Shown: positions 51,555 to 61,700 of the stretch, piece by piece
Position numbering within the stretch: position 1 is the stretch's first letter
Layout of the letters: each line of letters begins with the position of its first letter
NCBI GenBank assembly: GCA_934047225.1
Contig: CAKOHE010000108.1
Span: 7,501-71,500 of the forward strand
DNA length: 64,000 nucleotides
Direction of reading: 5' to 3'
Source of the DNA: Ypsolopha sequella
Lineage: Eukaryota; Arthropoda; Insecta; Lepidoptera; Ypsolophidae
Made by a program: the position numbers and the translations under genes
Notes under the pieces: generated by a model
Told to the model about the DNA's origin: nothing
Seen by the model: the letters and a program-made list of their open reading frames with translations, nothing else
Database searches by the model: none

Positions 51555-54500
51555 GGGCGACGATACCACCCCCACCTCTCCCCCCCCGAATACTCCCCGT
51601 AGCAAACTGCTAGTAATTCAGGCTAACCTGCGGCGCAACAAACTGGCGACGCAGGAGCTGATACAGGCAGCCAAGGGAAGCGGGGTCTCTATTGCCCTGG
51701 TACAGGAACCCTATGTGGGAAGTAGCGGCAATATGAGCACCTACCCTGGCGCACAAGTCATTCAGTGCACCCTTAATCGCAAAAAACCAGTGAAAGCTGC
51801 TGTCATCGTTTTCGGGGACCACCTGAGGGTAATTCACGACCCACAGTTGGTGACCGAGACCGAGGCAGCGGTGATCCTGGTGGCGGGCAGCCTTAAGCTG
51901 GCAGTGCTATCGGTGTACTTCGAGGGGAATCAAGACATCAATGTGAACTTGCAGAGTGTTGAACAAAAATGTAAAAAGCTCAACACTAACAACATCATCA
52001 TAGGCGGGGACGTAAACGCGTGGAGTCTCTGGTGGGGCAGCAAGCACGACGACCCCAGAGGAGTAGCATACAGCGCCTTCCTCGACGAGATGGAGTTTCA
52101 TGTTCTCAACAGGGGAGACACCCCCACGTTCGAAACATACAGGGGAGGTAGACTATACAGCAGCATAGTGGATGTTACTGCGTGTAGTCAATCTCTGCTA
52201 GGCAGGATTGAAGACTGGAGAGTGGACCGTGATATGACTACGTCAGACCACAATGCCATTGCCTTCGCCTTGCGATTGGACGGAGAGTTAGTGGATCTAG
52301 AACCCACTACCACTCGCAAGTTTAACGTCAAGAAGGCAAACTGGCAAGAATTCCACCTCCATGTGAAGTCCGGCTTAGCCGAGAGTAACATCTCCCTAGA
52401 CAACATCAACTCCATCTCGAGCGTCGAGGAATTGGATAACATGCTTGCCGCATATACCAACGCTATTCAAAAGGCATGCGACAAAGCAATCCCTAAACTA
52501 GGCGCCTACAAAGGCAAGGTTGCACCCCCCTGGTGGTCCAAAGACCTCGCTGACCTGAAAAGAGAGGTAAACCGAAGGAGGCGAAGAATCCGCAACGCTG
52601 CACCCACTAGAAGAGAACACGTGGTTGACGAGTACCTCACCGTCAAGCTGGACTACGAAAAAAAGGCTAGCGAAGCCCAAACCCAAAGCTGGAAAGAGTT
52701 CTGCTCGACGCAGGAAAGGGAGAGCATGTGGGATGGGATATACAGAGTAATAAGGCGAACAACTAAAAGGCGAGAAGACCCGCTTCTGAGGAACGAGAAG
52801 GGCGAAACACTCAGCCCCGAGGCATCGGCCGATCTCCTGGCCAGCACGTTCTACCCTGACGACTCTGTATCGACCGATCAACCCTTCCACAAACATCTCC
52901 GAGAGCTGACGGACTCCAACCCCGAGGACATCCAAAATCTGTCGGAAGACGACCCACCGTTCACGGAAGCCGAATTGGATTCAGTCCTTCATGACATTAA
53001 TCCAAAAAAGGCACCGGGACCGGACGGGCTTACCGCAGATATCTGTACGAAGGCCATCGAAGCGGGAAGGGAGGTGTTCATGGCTCTGGCTAACAAATGC
53101 CTAGAGCTTGCACACTTTCCTGCTCAGTGGAAAATGGCGCACGTAATAATCCTCGGGAAACAGGGCAAAGATGACTACACACATCCGAAGTCATATAGAC
53201 CCATAGGACTTCTGCCAGTTCTCGGAAAAATCGTCGAGAAACTCTTGGTTAACAGGCTGCAATGGCACGTGCAGCCCACGCTTAACCACAACCAGTATGG
53301 GTTTACGCCACAACGCGGGACCGAGGACGCCCTCTATGACCTTATTAAGCACGTGAGATCAGAACTTGAAAGTAAGAAGATAGTTCTTATGATCTCGCTG
53401 GACATAGAGGGGGCCTTCGACAACGCATGGTGGCCGGCTTTGAAGCACCAACTAGCCACAAGGAAGTGTCCGCAAAACATATATGCGATGGTGTGCTCCT
53501 ATCTACAAGACCGGAAAATAGTGGTCAACTATGCCAGAGCAACAAGCGAGAGGGATACTACAAAGGGTTGCGTCCAAGGATCCATCGGAGGACCAACCTT
53601 TTGGAACATCATACTCGATCCGCTGTTGGCCAAACTGGTACAAGAAGGAGTACATGCGCAAGCTTTTGCGGACGACGTAGTTCTTACATTCACCGGGCAC
53701 TCGGTCGAAACCATGGAGCAACGAGTCAACTCGACACTGGAGACGATAGTGGAGTGGGGTACTCAGAACAAGCTCAACTTCGCCGCACACAAGACCAAGG
53801 CGATGTTGATGACCAAAAAGCTGAAGTACGGGGAACCACACCTCTATATGTCAGGGAGTAGACTCGAACTCGTACATGAGATAAAACTCCTTGGTCTCGT
53901 CATCGACCGAAAGCTCACCTTTAAGGCGCACGTGACCGCAGTCTGTAAAAAAGCTGCGGACATATACAAACATCTAGCGCGCGCAGCAAAGGTGACGTGG
54001 GGCCTGAACGGTGAAATCGTAAGGACGATATACGTAGCGGTTGTCGAGCCGATCGTTCTGTACGCAGCAAGTGTGTGGTACCAATCCACAGAACTCCAGA
54101 TGATCAGAGATCGTCTGGATGCACTGCAAAGAGGATTTGCCCAGAAGATCTGCAAAGCGTACAGAACGGTCTCGCTCTCGTCGGCACTAATTCTATCGGG
54201 CCTGCTGCCCCTGGACCTTAGAGTACAAGAAGCCGCAGCTCTGTACATGGCCAAACGAGGTTTCAGTACAGACTACATACCACCAGGAAGGAAAATGGAG
54301 CAAAGGATAAGCTACCTTGAGCAGCCACATCCTTCTCAACTCATAACAACAGAGTACGAGCTCCTAGAAAACATGGATTCCGAAACTCTATCCACCCACT
54401 GCATTGCTGGGCCACAAGTGTACACTGACGGCAGCAAAATTGAGGGCAAGGTAGGAGCAGCCCTCACATGGTGGGAGGATGGACAGGAAACCAGTTTTCA

Positions 54501-57500
54501 CACCTTCAGCCTGGACCCGGCGTGCACTGTCTTCCAATCAGAATTATACGCACTCCATAGGGCGATTGACTTGGCCAAGAACAGCACCAGTGACCGAATC
54601 AACATCTTGAGTGACTCAAGATCGTCACTAGAACTGCTGGAAAATCCCAAGTCAACACATCCCCTTACCAAGAACATCAAAGAGTGCGTAGCGGAAATCA
54701 GAGCACAGGGTCGGCAGGTGCGGCTCTTCTGGCTCAGGGCGCATGTGGGCACGGCCGGAAACGAAAGAGCAGACGAACTGGCCAAACAAGCGGCCTTGCA
54801 GTCAAGCGATGCCCCAGACTACAGTGAAGTTCCCGTGTCACACGTCAAGAGAAAGATCAGAGAGGAAACTATACGCAGATGGCAAGACAGGTATAGCTCC
54901 TCCAGCACTGGTGCCGTCACGAAGGTTTTCTTCCCGGACGTAAATGTTGCGTTCCGCACAGTCCGTGAAACCAAAATGACGCACCGTCAAGTGCAAGCCT
55001 TGACAGGACACGGGGGCATGGCGGAGTACTTACATCGGTTCAAGCTGAAAAGCAGCCCCGGTTGTGAGTGCGACCCCGACACTAGCGAGTCAGTATGGCA
55101 TCTTTTACTGGACTGCCCTCGTTTCGCGGCTGCCCGAATGGAATTAGAGTACCGGCTAAACATCAAGCTGGAAAAAGCCGAACTGCGGAACATCATCGCA
55201 GACAAAGACAGCAGAACGCTCTTCCTTGCATTCGCAGAATCCGTCATACGGATAGCGGCTAAGAGGAACTCGTCCACAGACCTAACCAACACACCTCACC
55301 CTCAACCAGATAACAACACACAAACACCATCGCAGACACAACAGCCAACAACTAGCTGCTCAATGCCAGCGGAGTACCAGCTTCTGAAGTCCAGTGAGGC
55401 AGGTACACCGGGCATAAGACTCAAAGGAGTAGCGACGTTCATGGATGACAGCACCGAGAGACTCGGTATCTGCTTCTGCAGAATATGGGGAAAGAAAGTT
55501 GTCAACATCTCACCTGGCCTTGCTCTCCTCTTAAAGGGGAGCAACTTCAAGGCAACCATAAGGCGGAAAGTATTCGAGGCGCTCGGGGATGCCACCGTGG
55601 CAGGTCATCGCTGCCGAATAGTGCGAACTAAGAACAAAGTTATCGCGCTATTTGTGGCCGGCGACGACGTTTCAGAATTCGCTGAGGCGAGTTCGATGCT
55701 TTCCAGCCTAGCAGCCATCGACGGACCTGCTAAGAAAATCAGCGTGGACGCTATGGTAGTGGCCTACCTTAAAGCCGAAGTGGAAGATTACTCGGGGATC
55801 ATCAGAGCCTCGAGTAAACACGAGATGGTGGTTTACGAAGACAGAGGCCAAAACCTCAGTCATCTGAAACCGTATCGTCTCGGCGAATCCTCCACCCCCA
55901 TCGACAGCTGGGGCCACCCAATAGCGACTCCAGAACTAAGCGGTTCAGAGAGGCTGCAAGAAAAGATCGCAGGTGAGAGACAGCCGCCCCCTCGCCGAGA
56001 GGAGTCGGAGGGAGTGCTGTCAACCATGACCAGAGCAGCGGTCGGTTGTTTCACCAACATCTCGTCTAGAATAAAAAGACACACGGACACACTCACACCC
56101 CCCAGACCCACAACCTCATCGGGGACAGTCTCAGGAATACCCCGAACAAACCCATCAAAATCCGACAGGGGTCTGGTTGCTCTACCGGAACTCGTCACAC
56201 CCACCACTCCATCAGACCACTTGTCCAACGCGCTCCTGGAGTACGTAGCGATGCTCAAAGGCACAGTTGTTTCTAAACAAGAAACATGCCGAACGATCCT
56301 CCTAGCCTATCGTCGGGGGAACGAGCAATTGCTACAGTCCAAACTCGAGGAGTGCGAAGCGGCGGTGTACAACAACGCTACCTTCCAAGTGTTGGGGGGA
56401 ACAATGGCGGGGGAATACATGGCCGCGTACAATGGCACCGGTGGTTTTGTGGAGTTGGATGAAAACGAGTCAAACCGGATGGGGAAACCTGTCTTCACCA
56501 CCCCAGCGGATGACCCCATCGTGGTCGTCGCCAAGTGCACACGGATAATGCTGGAGGACAGAATCCTAAAAATAGCAAATAAACTGCTAGGGGATTCTGA
56601 ACCCACCGAAGCCGTAGCACAAATGCTGACACCAGAAATGGAATGGGTAAACGGGGTCCCAGGTTGCGGAAAAACGACCTGGGTAGTCAACAACTTTGAC
56701 CGTGAAACGGACCTGGTAACGACGCCCACGCTAGAAGGAGCAAGAGACCTCCGCCAAAAACTGGAGGGCAAGCTCGGCAGAACCGCAAAATTCAGGGTGC
56801 GCACGATGGCCTCATTGCTGGTAAACGGCATTCGCGAGGGCGGGAGCTTCCGTCGGCTTATAGTCGACGAGGCTCTCATGAGCCATTTTGGAGCCATTGT
56901 ATTAGCAACCCGGATAGTCGGCGTCAGCAAAATCTTGCTCCTGGGTGACCAAAACCAGGTCCCTTTCATCGACAGAGAAAACCTTTTCCCGATGAGGTAC
57001 CTCAGTCCCAGTCTGTTTGGTTGCATAACAAAACAACTGCTGTGCACACATCGAAACCCCATGGACGTCGCATATGCCCTAAGGGAGATCTACAGTGGCA
57101 TATACTCGTCCAAGGCTCAAACACGGTCCTTGACTCTGGAATCCTACGAAGATACGCGACCTCCAAGAAACGAGCATAACACCCTCTACCTTGTTCACAC
57201 CCAGGCCGAAAAACACTTCCTAGAAGGCCTGGGTTACGGCAAGCAACAAGGGTCGCGTATCCACACAATCCACGAGGCTCAGGGACTCACGTGGGAGAGA
57301 GTGGTGATCATAAGAACTGCGAAAGTCACCCAGCAGTTGCACAGCAGCATCCATCACGCAGTCGTGGCGGTGTCAAGGCATACCGGCAGCTGTGTTTACT
57401 ATACGGCTTGCCGAAAAAACGATGCCATAGTTCGGCTAATAAGGAACGCCCTGGCAGCTGAGACCGGCACGATCAAAGAGTACAACCTTAAAATGGCCTG

Positions 57501-57570
57501 GAGGAACCGAGACACGTCAGTGGCTGACGCCATGCTGAATGGTGGCACGGGCGGCAACCCAGTCGTCTGA
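51544..57570 (+). CDS. ORF2, endonuclease-RT-RNase H polyprotein fused to an SF1 viral-type helicase
   Basis: About 2005 residues if read from the ORF1 stop (AAG at 51553); open from 51544, +1 frame, no ATG before the endonuclease. Order: endonuclease (about 18-245; QANL, QEPYVG, GDVNAW, SDHNAI); RT (about 475-830; SLDIEGAFD near 614, GCVQGS, FADD near 705); RNase H (about 955-1095; YTDGS, FQSE, LSDSRSS, GNERADELA); C-x-C-x9-H-x4-C finger (about 1170-1190), where the other families end; a Pro/Thr/Gln-rich linker (about 1240-1275); an unassigned region (about 1275-1690); then a superfamily 1 helicase (about 1695-1985). Helicase motifs: Walker A GVPGCGKTT, Walker B VDEA, LLLGDQNQVPF, CTHRN, HTIHEAQGLTW, VAVSRH. 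This set is typical of alphavirus-like positive-strand RNA virus helicases. No stop interrupts the fusion. Confidence 0.9.
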   Translation, partial: ATAKGDDTTPTSPPPNTPRSKLLVIQANLRRNKLATQELIQAAKGSGVSIALVQEPYVGSSGNMSTYPGAQVIQCTLNRKKPVKAAVIVFGDHLRVIHDPQLVTETEAAVILVAGSLKLAVLSVYFEGNQDINVNLQSVEQKCKKLNTNNIIIGGDVNAWSLWWGSKHDDPRGVAYSAFLDEMEFHVLNRGDTPTFETYRGGRLYSSIVDVTACSQSLLGRIEDWRVDRDMTTSDHNAIAFALRLDGELVDLEPTTTRKFNVKKANWQEFHLHVKSGLAESNISLDNINSISSVEELDNMLAAYTNAIQKACDKAIPKLGAYKGKVAPPWWSKDLADLKREVNRRRRRIRNAAPTRREHVVDEYLTVKLDYEKKASEAQTQSWKEFCSTQERESMWDGIYRVIRRTTKRREDPLLRNEKGETLSPEASADLLASTFYPDDSVSTDQPFHKHLRELTDSNPEDIQNLSEDDPPFTEAELDSVLHDINPKKAPGPDGLTADICTKAIEAGREVFMALANKCLELAHFPAQWKMAHVIILGKQGKDDYTHPKSYRPIGLLPVLGKIVEKLLVNRLQWHVQPTLNHNQYGFTPQRGTEDALYDLIKHVRSELESKKIVLMISLDIEGAFDNAWWPALKHQLATRKCPQNIYAMVCSYLQDRKIVVNYARATSERDTTKGCVQGSIGGPTFWNIILDPLLAKLVQEGVHAQAFADDVVLTFTGHSVETMEQRVNSTLETIVEWGTQNKLNFAAHKTKAMLMTKKLKYGEPHLYMSGSRLELVHEIKLLGLVIDRKLTFKAHVTAVCKKAADIYKHLARAAKVTWGLNGEIVRTIYVAVVEPIVLYAASVWYQSTELQMIRDRLDALQRGFAQKICKAYRTVSLSSALILSGLLPLDLRVQEAAALYMAKRGFSTDYIPPGRKMEQRISYLEQPHPSQLITTEYELLENMDSETLSTHCIAGPQVYTDGSKIEGKVGAALTWWEDGQETSFHTFSLDPACTVFQSELYALHRAIDLAKNSTSDRINILSDSRSSLELLENPKSTHPLTKNIKECVAEIRAQGRQVRLFWLRAHVGTAGNERADELAKQAALQSSDAPDYSEVPVSHVKRKIREETIRRWQDRYSSSSTGAVTKVFFPDVNVAFRTVRETKMTHRQVQALTGHGGMAEYLHRFKLKSSPGCECDPDTSESVWHLLLDCPRFAAARMELEYRLNIKLEKAELRNIIADKDSRTLFLAFAESVIRIAAKRNSSTDLTNTPHPQPDNNTQTPSQTQQPTTSCSMPAEYQLLKSSEAGTPGIRLKGVATFMDDSTERLGICFCRIWGKKVVNISPGLALLLKGSNFKATIRRKVFEALGDATVAGHRCRIVRTKNKVIALFVAGDDVSEFAEASSMLSSLAAIDGPAKKISVDAMVVAYLKAEVEDYSGIIRASSKHEMVVYEDRGQNLSHLKPYRLGESSTPIDSWGHPIATPELSGSERLQEKIAGERQPPPRREESEGVLSTMTRAAVGCFTNISSRIKRHTDTLTPPRPTTSSGTVSGIPRTNPSKSDRGLVALPELVTPTTPSDHLSNALLEYVAMLKGTVVSKQETCRTILLAYRRGNEQLLQSKLEECEAAVYNNATFQVLGGTMAGEYMAAYNGTGGFVELDENESNRMGKPVFTTPADDPIVVVAKCTRIMLEDRILKIANKLLGDSEPTEAVAQMLTPEMEWVNGVPGCGKTTWVVNNFDRETDLVTTPTLEGARDLRQKLEGKLGRTAKFRVRTMASLLVNGIREGGSFRRLIVDEALMSHFGAIVLATRIVGVSKILLLGDQNQVPFIDRENLFPMRYLSPSLFGCITKQLLCTHRNPMDVAYALREIYSGIYSSKAQTRSLTLESYEDTRPPRNEHNTLYLVHTQAEKHFLEGLGYGKQQGSRIHTIHEAQGLTWERVVIIRTAKVTQQLHSSIHHAVVAVSRHTGSCVYYTACRKNDAIVRLIRNALAAETGTIKEYNLKMAWRNRDTSVADAMLNGGTGGNPVV
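56640..57500 (+). other. SF1 helicase domain within the family 4 ORF2
   Basis: Motif positions: I (Walker A) about 56653-56679; II (VDEA) about 56857-56880; III (GDQNQ) about 56932-56970; IV-like (CTHRN) about 57038-57057; V (HEAQGLTW) about 57259-57294; VI (VAVSRH) about 57352-57381. The Gln in GDQNQ and the V/VI signatures (AQG.T, A.SRH) are what marks the viral SF1 type rather than Pif1/RecD or UvrD, judged by eye. All NTP-binding residues are present, so the domain looks active. Confidence 0.85.
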
Positions 57571-57992
57571 GCCGGCTATCTTCCCCCCTCTCTCAATAAA
57601 AGTGTGTTATTTCCATCTCACCACAGTAATTGTCAGAAATTGTGTAATAATAATATGTAAACCCCCTAAATGTAACAAAACATGTATTTTAAATTAGACT
57701 GTAATAAAATATGTATAGAATATAGTTTAAAGAATATGTACCGATATAGAATATGTATTTAAAAAAAAAAAAAAAAAAAAAAAAATTTTAGTTAATATAA
57801 ATATTTTTAGTATATATATATATATGTAACTAGCTATAAGTAAGGGTCCAATGTAAAAACGAACCACCTAAATTGTATTTCACACCAAAATTATTTAATT
57901 TTGTTGTAAGGAGCGAAAAGAGGAACAGAACTAAATTGCCAAAATAAACATTGCTAAAAAAGGTATGGACAACGTCCATAGCACTTGCATTC

Positions 57993-58026
<34 letters not shown>
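57571..58026 (+). other. 3' UTR and poly(A) tail, family 4
   Basis: AT-rich, with an internal run of A at about 57760-57785, a TA repeat near 57815-57826 and AATAAA-like signals (near 57594 and 57944). The structure of the family 1/2 3' UTR is not recognised here. No gene seen. Confidence 0.65.
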
Positions 58027-58029
<3 letters not shown>

Positions 58030-58261
58030 AACCTAACCTAACCTAACCTAACCTAACCTAACCTAACCTAACCTAACCTAACCTAACCTAACCTAACCTA
58101 ACCTAACCTAACCTAACCTAACCTAACCTAACCTAACCTAACCTAACCTAACCTAACCTAACCTAACCTAACCTAACCTAACCTAACCTAACCTAACCTA
58201 ACCTAACCTAACCTAACCTAACCTAACCTAACCTAACCTAACCTAACCTAACCTAACCTAA

Positions 58262-58263
<2 letters not shown>
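58027..58263 (+). repeat. Telomere repeat (CCTAA)47 plus CC
   Basis: About 237 bases of perfect CCTAA separating the last + strand element from the first - strand element; the following T run is the tail of the latter. Confidence 0.98.
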
Positions 58264-58298
<35 letters not shown>

Positions 58299-58300
<2 letters not shown>

Positions 58301-58700
58301 GTGGGGAAACCCTCATGGGTACACCACCACCCGGGGGGGATGGTGGTGTTATGTCGGACTCTTACCGACTAAAACCCCACGGTGGTCACCGTTGGCGCAT
58401 ATATTGGAGGGGTCCCGGGAACCGCCGAGTGGCATACTTCCGGTACCCTCCGCGCCCGCCACCGCCGAAGCAGTGGCCCCCCCTTGGGGGAGGTAGAAAC
58501 TTCCCCCCGCACCACCCTGGTGCTGCGGCGGCACGCACCACAAACGTGTCGCCGCCTCTCCCGGAGTCGCGAGGTGGTGCGCTAAGGGCCCCCCGCCCCG
58601 CGCACCTGCGACCCCGATACCCCTTTAAGCGGGCTCTTACCGCAGGCAGGGGATACCGTAGCCCTATTCTACTGCCCGGAACTACAGGGCATCGAGGTGA
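58299..58700 (-). other. SART-type 3' UTR with tandem hairpins
   Basis: About 400 GC-rich bases. Near its 3' end, on + strand coordinates, are three adjacent stems: ACACCACCA/TGGTGGTGT (58321-58329 / 58341-58349), GTCGG/CCGAC (58353-58357 / 58365-58369) and ACGGTG/CACCGT (58379-58384 / 58387-58392). SART-type reverse transcriptases are known to need their 3' UTR, so these are plausible recognition stems. No gene on either strand is supported. Confidence 0.65.
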
Positions 58701-61700
58701 CTACGGCCTGTCACCTCGACGTCGGCGGCCCCGTCTCGCACGGCGAGTTGGGTCCACCCTCTCACGTTCGCGCTCTGCGGCCTCCTTCTGCGAAATTACC
58801 ATCTCGCAGAAGGTGGCAAAAGCGTGCCAGGCCGATCTGTCGGCAAGTACCACCCCCACAATTGCAGGCAGTGATAAATCCTGCCCGACAATCGCACGAA
58901 GAGCGCTGCGCTCCTCCACCCAGGCTGGGCAATCCACCAAGGTGTGATCTGCGGAGTCCACCACAGCGGCACAGTGATGACACGCCTCAGATGTTTCCCT
59001 TCCGATCCGGCACAGGTACTTCCCGAAGCAACCGTGTCCGGAAAGCACCTGCGTCAGACGGAAGGTAGGCGCGCCATGCTCTCGGCTTAGCCACTGCGGC
59101 AGTACGGGCTGGATGGCATCAATAGCACGCCGGCCATATGTGGACTCAGCGAGCCTCATCGCCCAGTCCTCTACAGCCTCGCCACGAATCCGCTCTCGCT
59201 CCGCCTCTATCTCCCTCGGAGCCCATCGCAAACCTTGTTGACGCGCCTCCTCTCGCCAGTAATACACGGACGAGAGGGCACTCGCGTCTAGGTCCCATGG
59301 GAGGGATCCCGCAATGACGCAGGCAGCTTCTGCGGAAATGGTGCAGTATGCCCGAATCACCCGAGAGGCCATCACTCTTTGCGATCTTCGCAAGAGGGTG
59401 ATGTTCGACCTCGTCAGGGTGTCGGCCCACACAGGGGCACCGTACATGGCCATGGACCGCACGATGCCCATGTAAAGCCGCCTGCAGGATGTTTTTGGCC
59501 CTCCGAGGTTAGGCAGGAGCCTACTCAGCGCCGCACTCGTGGTGGTGAGCTTTGGCACCAACCGCTCAAAATGGGCAGCGAAGTTCCACCGGCTGTCGAG
59601 GATGAGGCCCAGGTACTTCATCGTCGACCCGACAGCAATGCGTACCCCCCCGACCATTATCCCCGCATCAGCAGGTGGAGAATTTCGGGGTCCATGAAAG
59701 CAAAGGGCCTCCGATTTGTGGAGGGCCACCTCCAGTCCCAGCGACCTAATACGCCGCACAACGTGGGCCACGCCGGCCGTGGCGAGGATGGCAGCGTCCC
59801 TGAAGGTGAACCCTCGAGCAGTGACCAGGGTATCGTCCGCATAACACGTAGCCTCAACTCCCCTGAGGTTCGCGCCACGCAACACCAAGTCGTAACCGAT
59901 ATTCCACAGGAGCGGCCCGAGAACTGACCCCTGCGGAACACCGCACGACATTGCCCTTTGGCCCCATGCCTCTCGTCCTGGGTACCTAATGTACCTCTCA
60001 GAGAGGTAGGAATCCACTATTTTCAGCAGATATTCAGGCACCTTGTGGTACCTGAGGGCTTCCTTGATGCAGGACCAGGGCAAGGTGTTAAAAGCGTTGG
60101 TGATGTCTAGAGACACCGCCAGCACCACCTCACCCTGAGTCACTGCTTGGTCTGCCAAGGCTTTCACCCGCAAAATGGCGTGGATAGTGGACCTACCTCT
60201 CCGAAAACCGAATTGGTTGTCCGATAGATCTGGTCCTGCTGACTCGAGGTGGTCAATAATTCGGCCGGCAATTATACGCTCAAAGAGCTTGCCAACCTCG
60301 TCCAGCAGGACAATCGGACGGTACGCCGATGGCGATTCGGCAGGGCGCCCCTCCTTACGAAGCAGCACCAGTTTGCCGGTCCGCCATTGTAGCGGAAAAT
60401 GCCCCTGCTCCAGGCATACCGAGAGGAAGCGGCGAAATCTCGGCCCGAAGTGCTCTTTAAGAGCCAGGCCCAGAACGCGGCCAGGGATGCCGTCCAGCCC
60501 GGGGGCGACTTTTCGAGCTCGGAGTTTTACCAGAGCTCCTCGAAACTCTTCCTCTGAGACTGGTGGAGCTGAGTCTTCTCGCGGGTAACTTGCGATGTCT
60601 GCTGCCATCTGCGGGGGCACATGGTGGGCTCTAGATGGAAAGAGGGCTGACGTCACCTCATCCACCAGCTGCGGCCGAAGACTCTGCGTTAGCGGAGGGG
60701 CCCAGGGGCGGAGCTTCTTCCTGGCAGCCCTGTACGGCCGTCCCCAGGGGTCGTAGTCCAGGGTCCTTAACAATTCCTGTCGGGCAGCCTCCTTTGCCTG
60801 GCTTATCGCGACACGCAGTGCCTTCTTGGCCACTTTGTATGCGGCCAAGAGAGCCTCCTCCTCGGTATCTGGAAGGTCATTATTTCTTTCCCTCCTTCGT
60901 CTCCGGTGCCGAGTGTATTGGCGCCTTGCCTGCACGCAAACGCAACGTAGGTCTGCGATTTCGGCGGACCACCAATACACTTGCCTCTTGGGAGGAATCG
61001 GCCTGGCTCGGGGCATAGCCGCGTCGCATATTTGCGTCATGGCATCCCGAAACCAATTCGCCTCATCCTCTACCTGTACGAGGCTATCCGGACACGACGC
61101 CCAGGCTTGGACGATCGTCGCCTCCTCCAGTGCCTCCCTGTCCAGGCGGTGCAGAACCCAGCGAGGTCCAGCGTCACAAATGTTGGTCCAGCGTGTGGCA
61201 TCCAGAGAAGCGGAGACATCGAACCTAATGTAGCGATGGTCCGACATCGACTCCACGTCCTCTATAACACCCCAACGCTGGACGCGGGACGCCAACGTGG
61301 GGCTCGCGAACGTTACGTCCACGATTGAGGCCCCGTTGTGACGCACGCAGGTCCAAGCCGACCCCTGGTTCAACACGTTCAGGCCCATCTGCCCCAGCCA
61401 ATCCTCCAGTGGCTCAGCACGTTCGTTGCGCACCGGAGAACCCCAAGCCTCGGATTTGGCGTTTAGGTCTCCGGCAATCAGCACTGGGTGCGGTTGACTC
61501 CGGAGCACCAGTGACCCCAGCTCCGCAAGGAAATGTTCAAACTCTGAAACACTCCGGCTGGGTGAGAAGTAGACCCCAATGATCACCAACTCACCCAGCT
61601 GCGCCGCCACGCATCCCCTACCCTTTGCCACATTTTCAAAGGGAGGGGAGCCAACGGCCCCTCGCGAAACAAGTGCCACCGTGCCGGTCTGGTCTGACAC

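Larger units (their letters stand above)
48076..58026 (+). mobile_element. TRAS-type telomeric LINE, family 4, with C-terminal viral-type helicase
   Basis: A 9.95-kb element, the largest here, bounded by (CCTAA)n on both sides: 5' UTR of 1.47 kb, ORF1, ORF2 of about 6.0 kb, 3' UTR and terminal A run (57998-58026). The extra length is coding sequence added in frame to the ORF2 C-terminus. Both ORFs are uninterrupted, which argues that the addition is maintained. The 5' end keeps CCCAGT like the other TRAS-type elements here. Confidence 0.92.

Noticed and set aside
56640..57500. Helicase as an independent integrated virus fragment
   Set aside because: It is in frame with ORF2 with no stop between, and the LINE 3' UTR and tail follow. 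It is part of the element's polyprotein, although its ultimate origin may be viral.
58315..58947. + strand frame of 210 codons repeated at 61815-62447
   Set aside because: It spans the SART-type 3' UTR and ORF end on the opposite strand; its repetition only reflects the identity of the two copies. Composition is Pro/Arg-rich without a domain.
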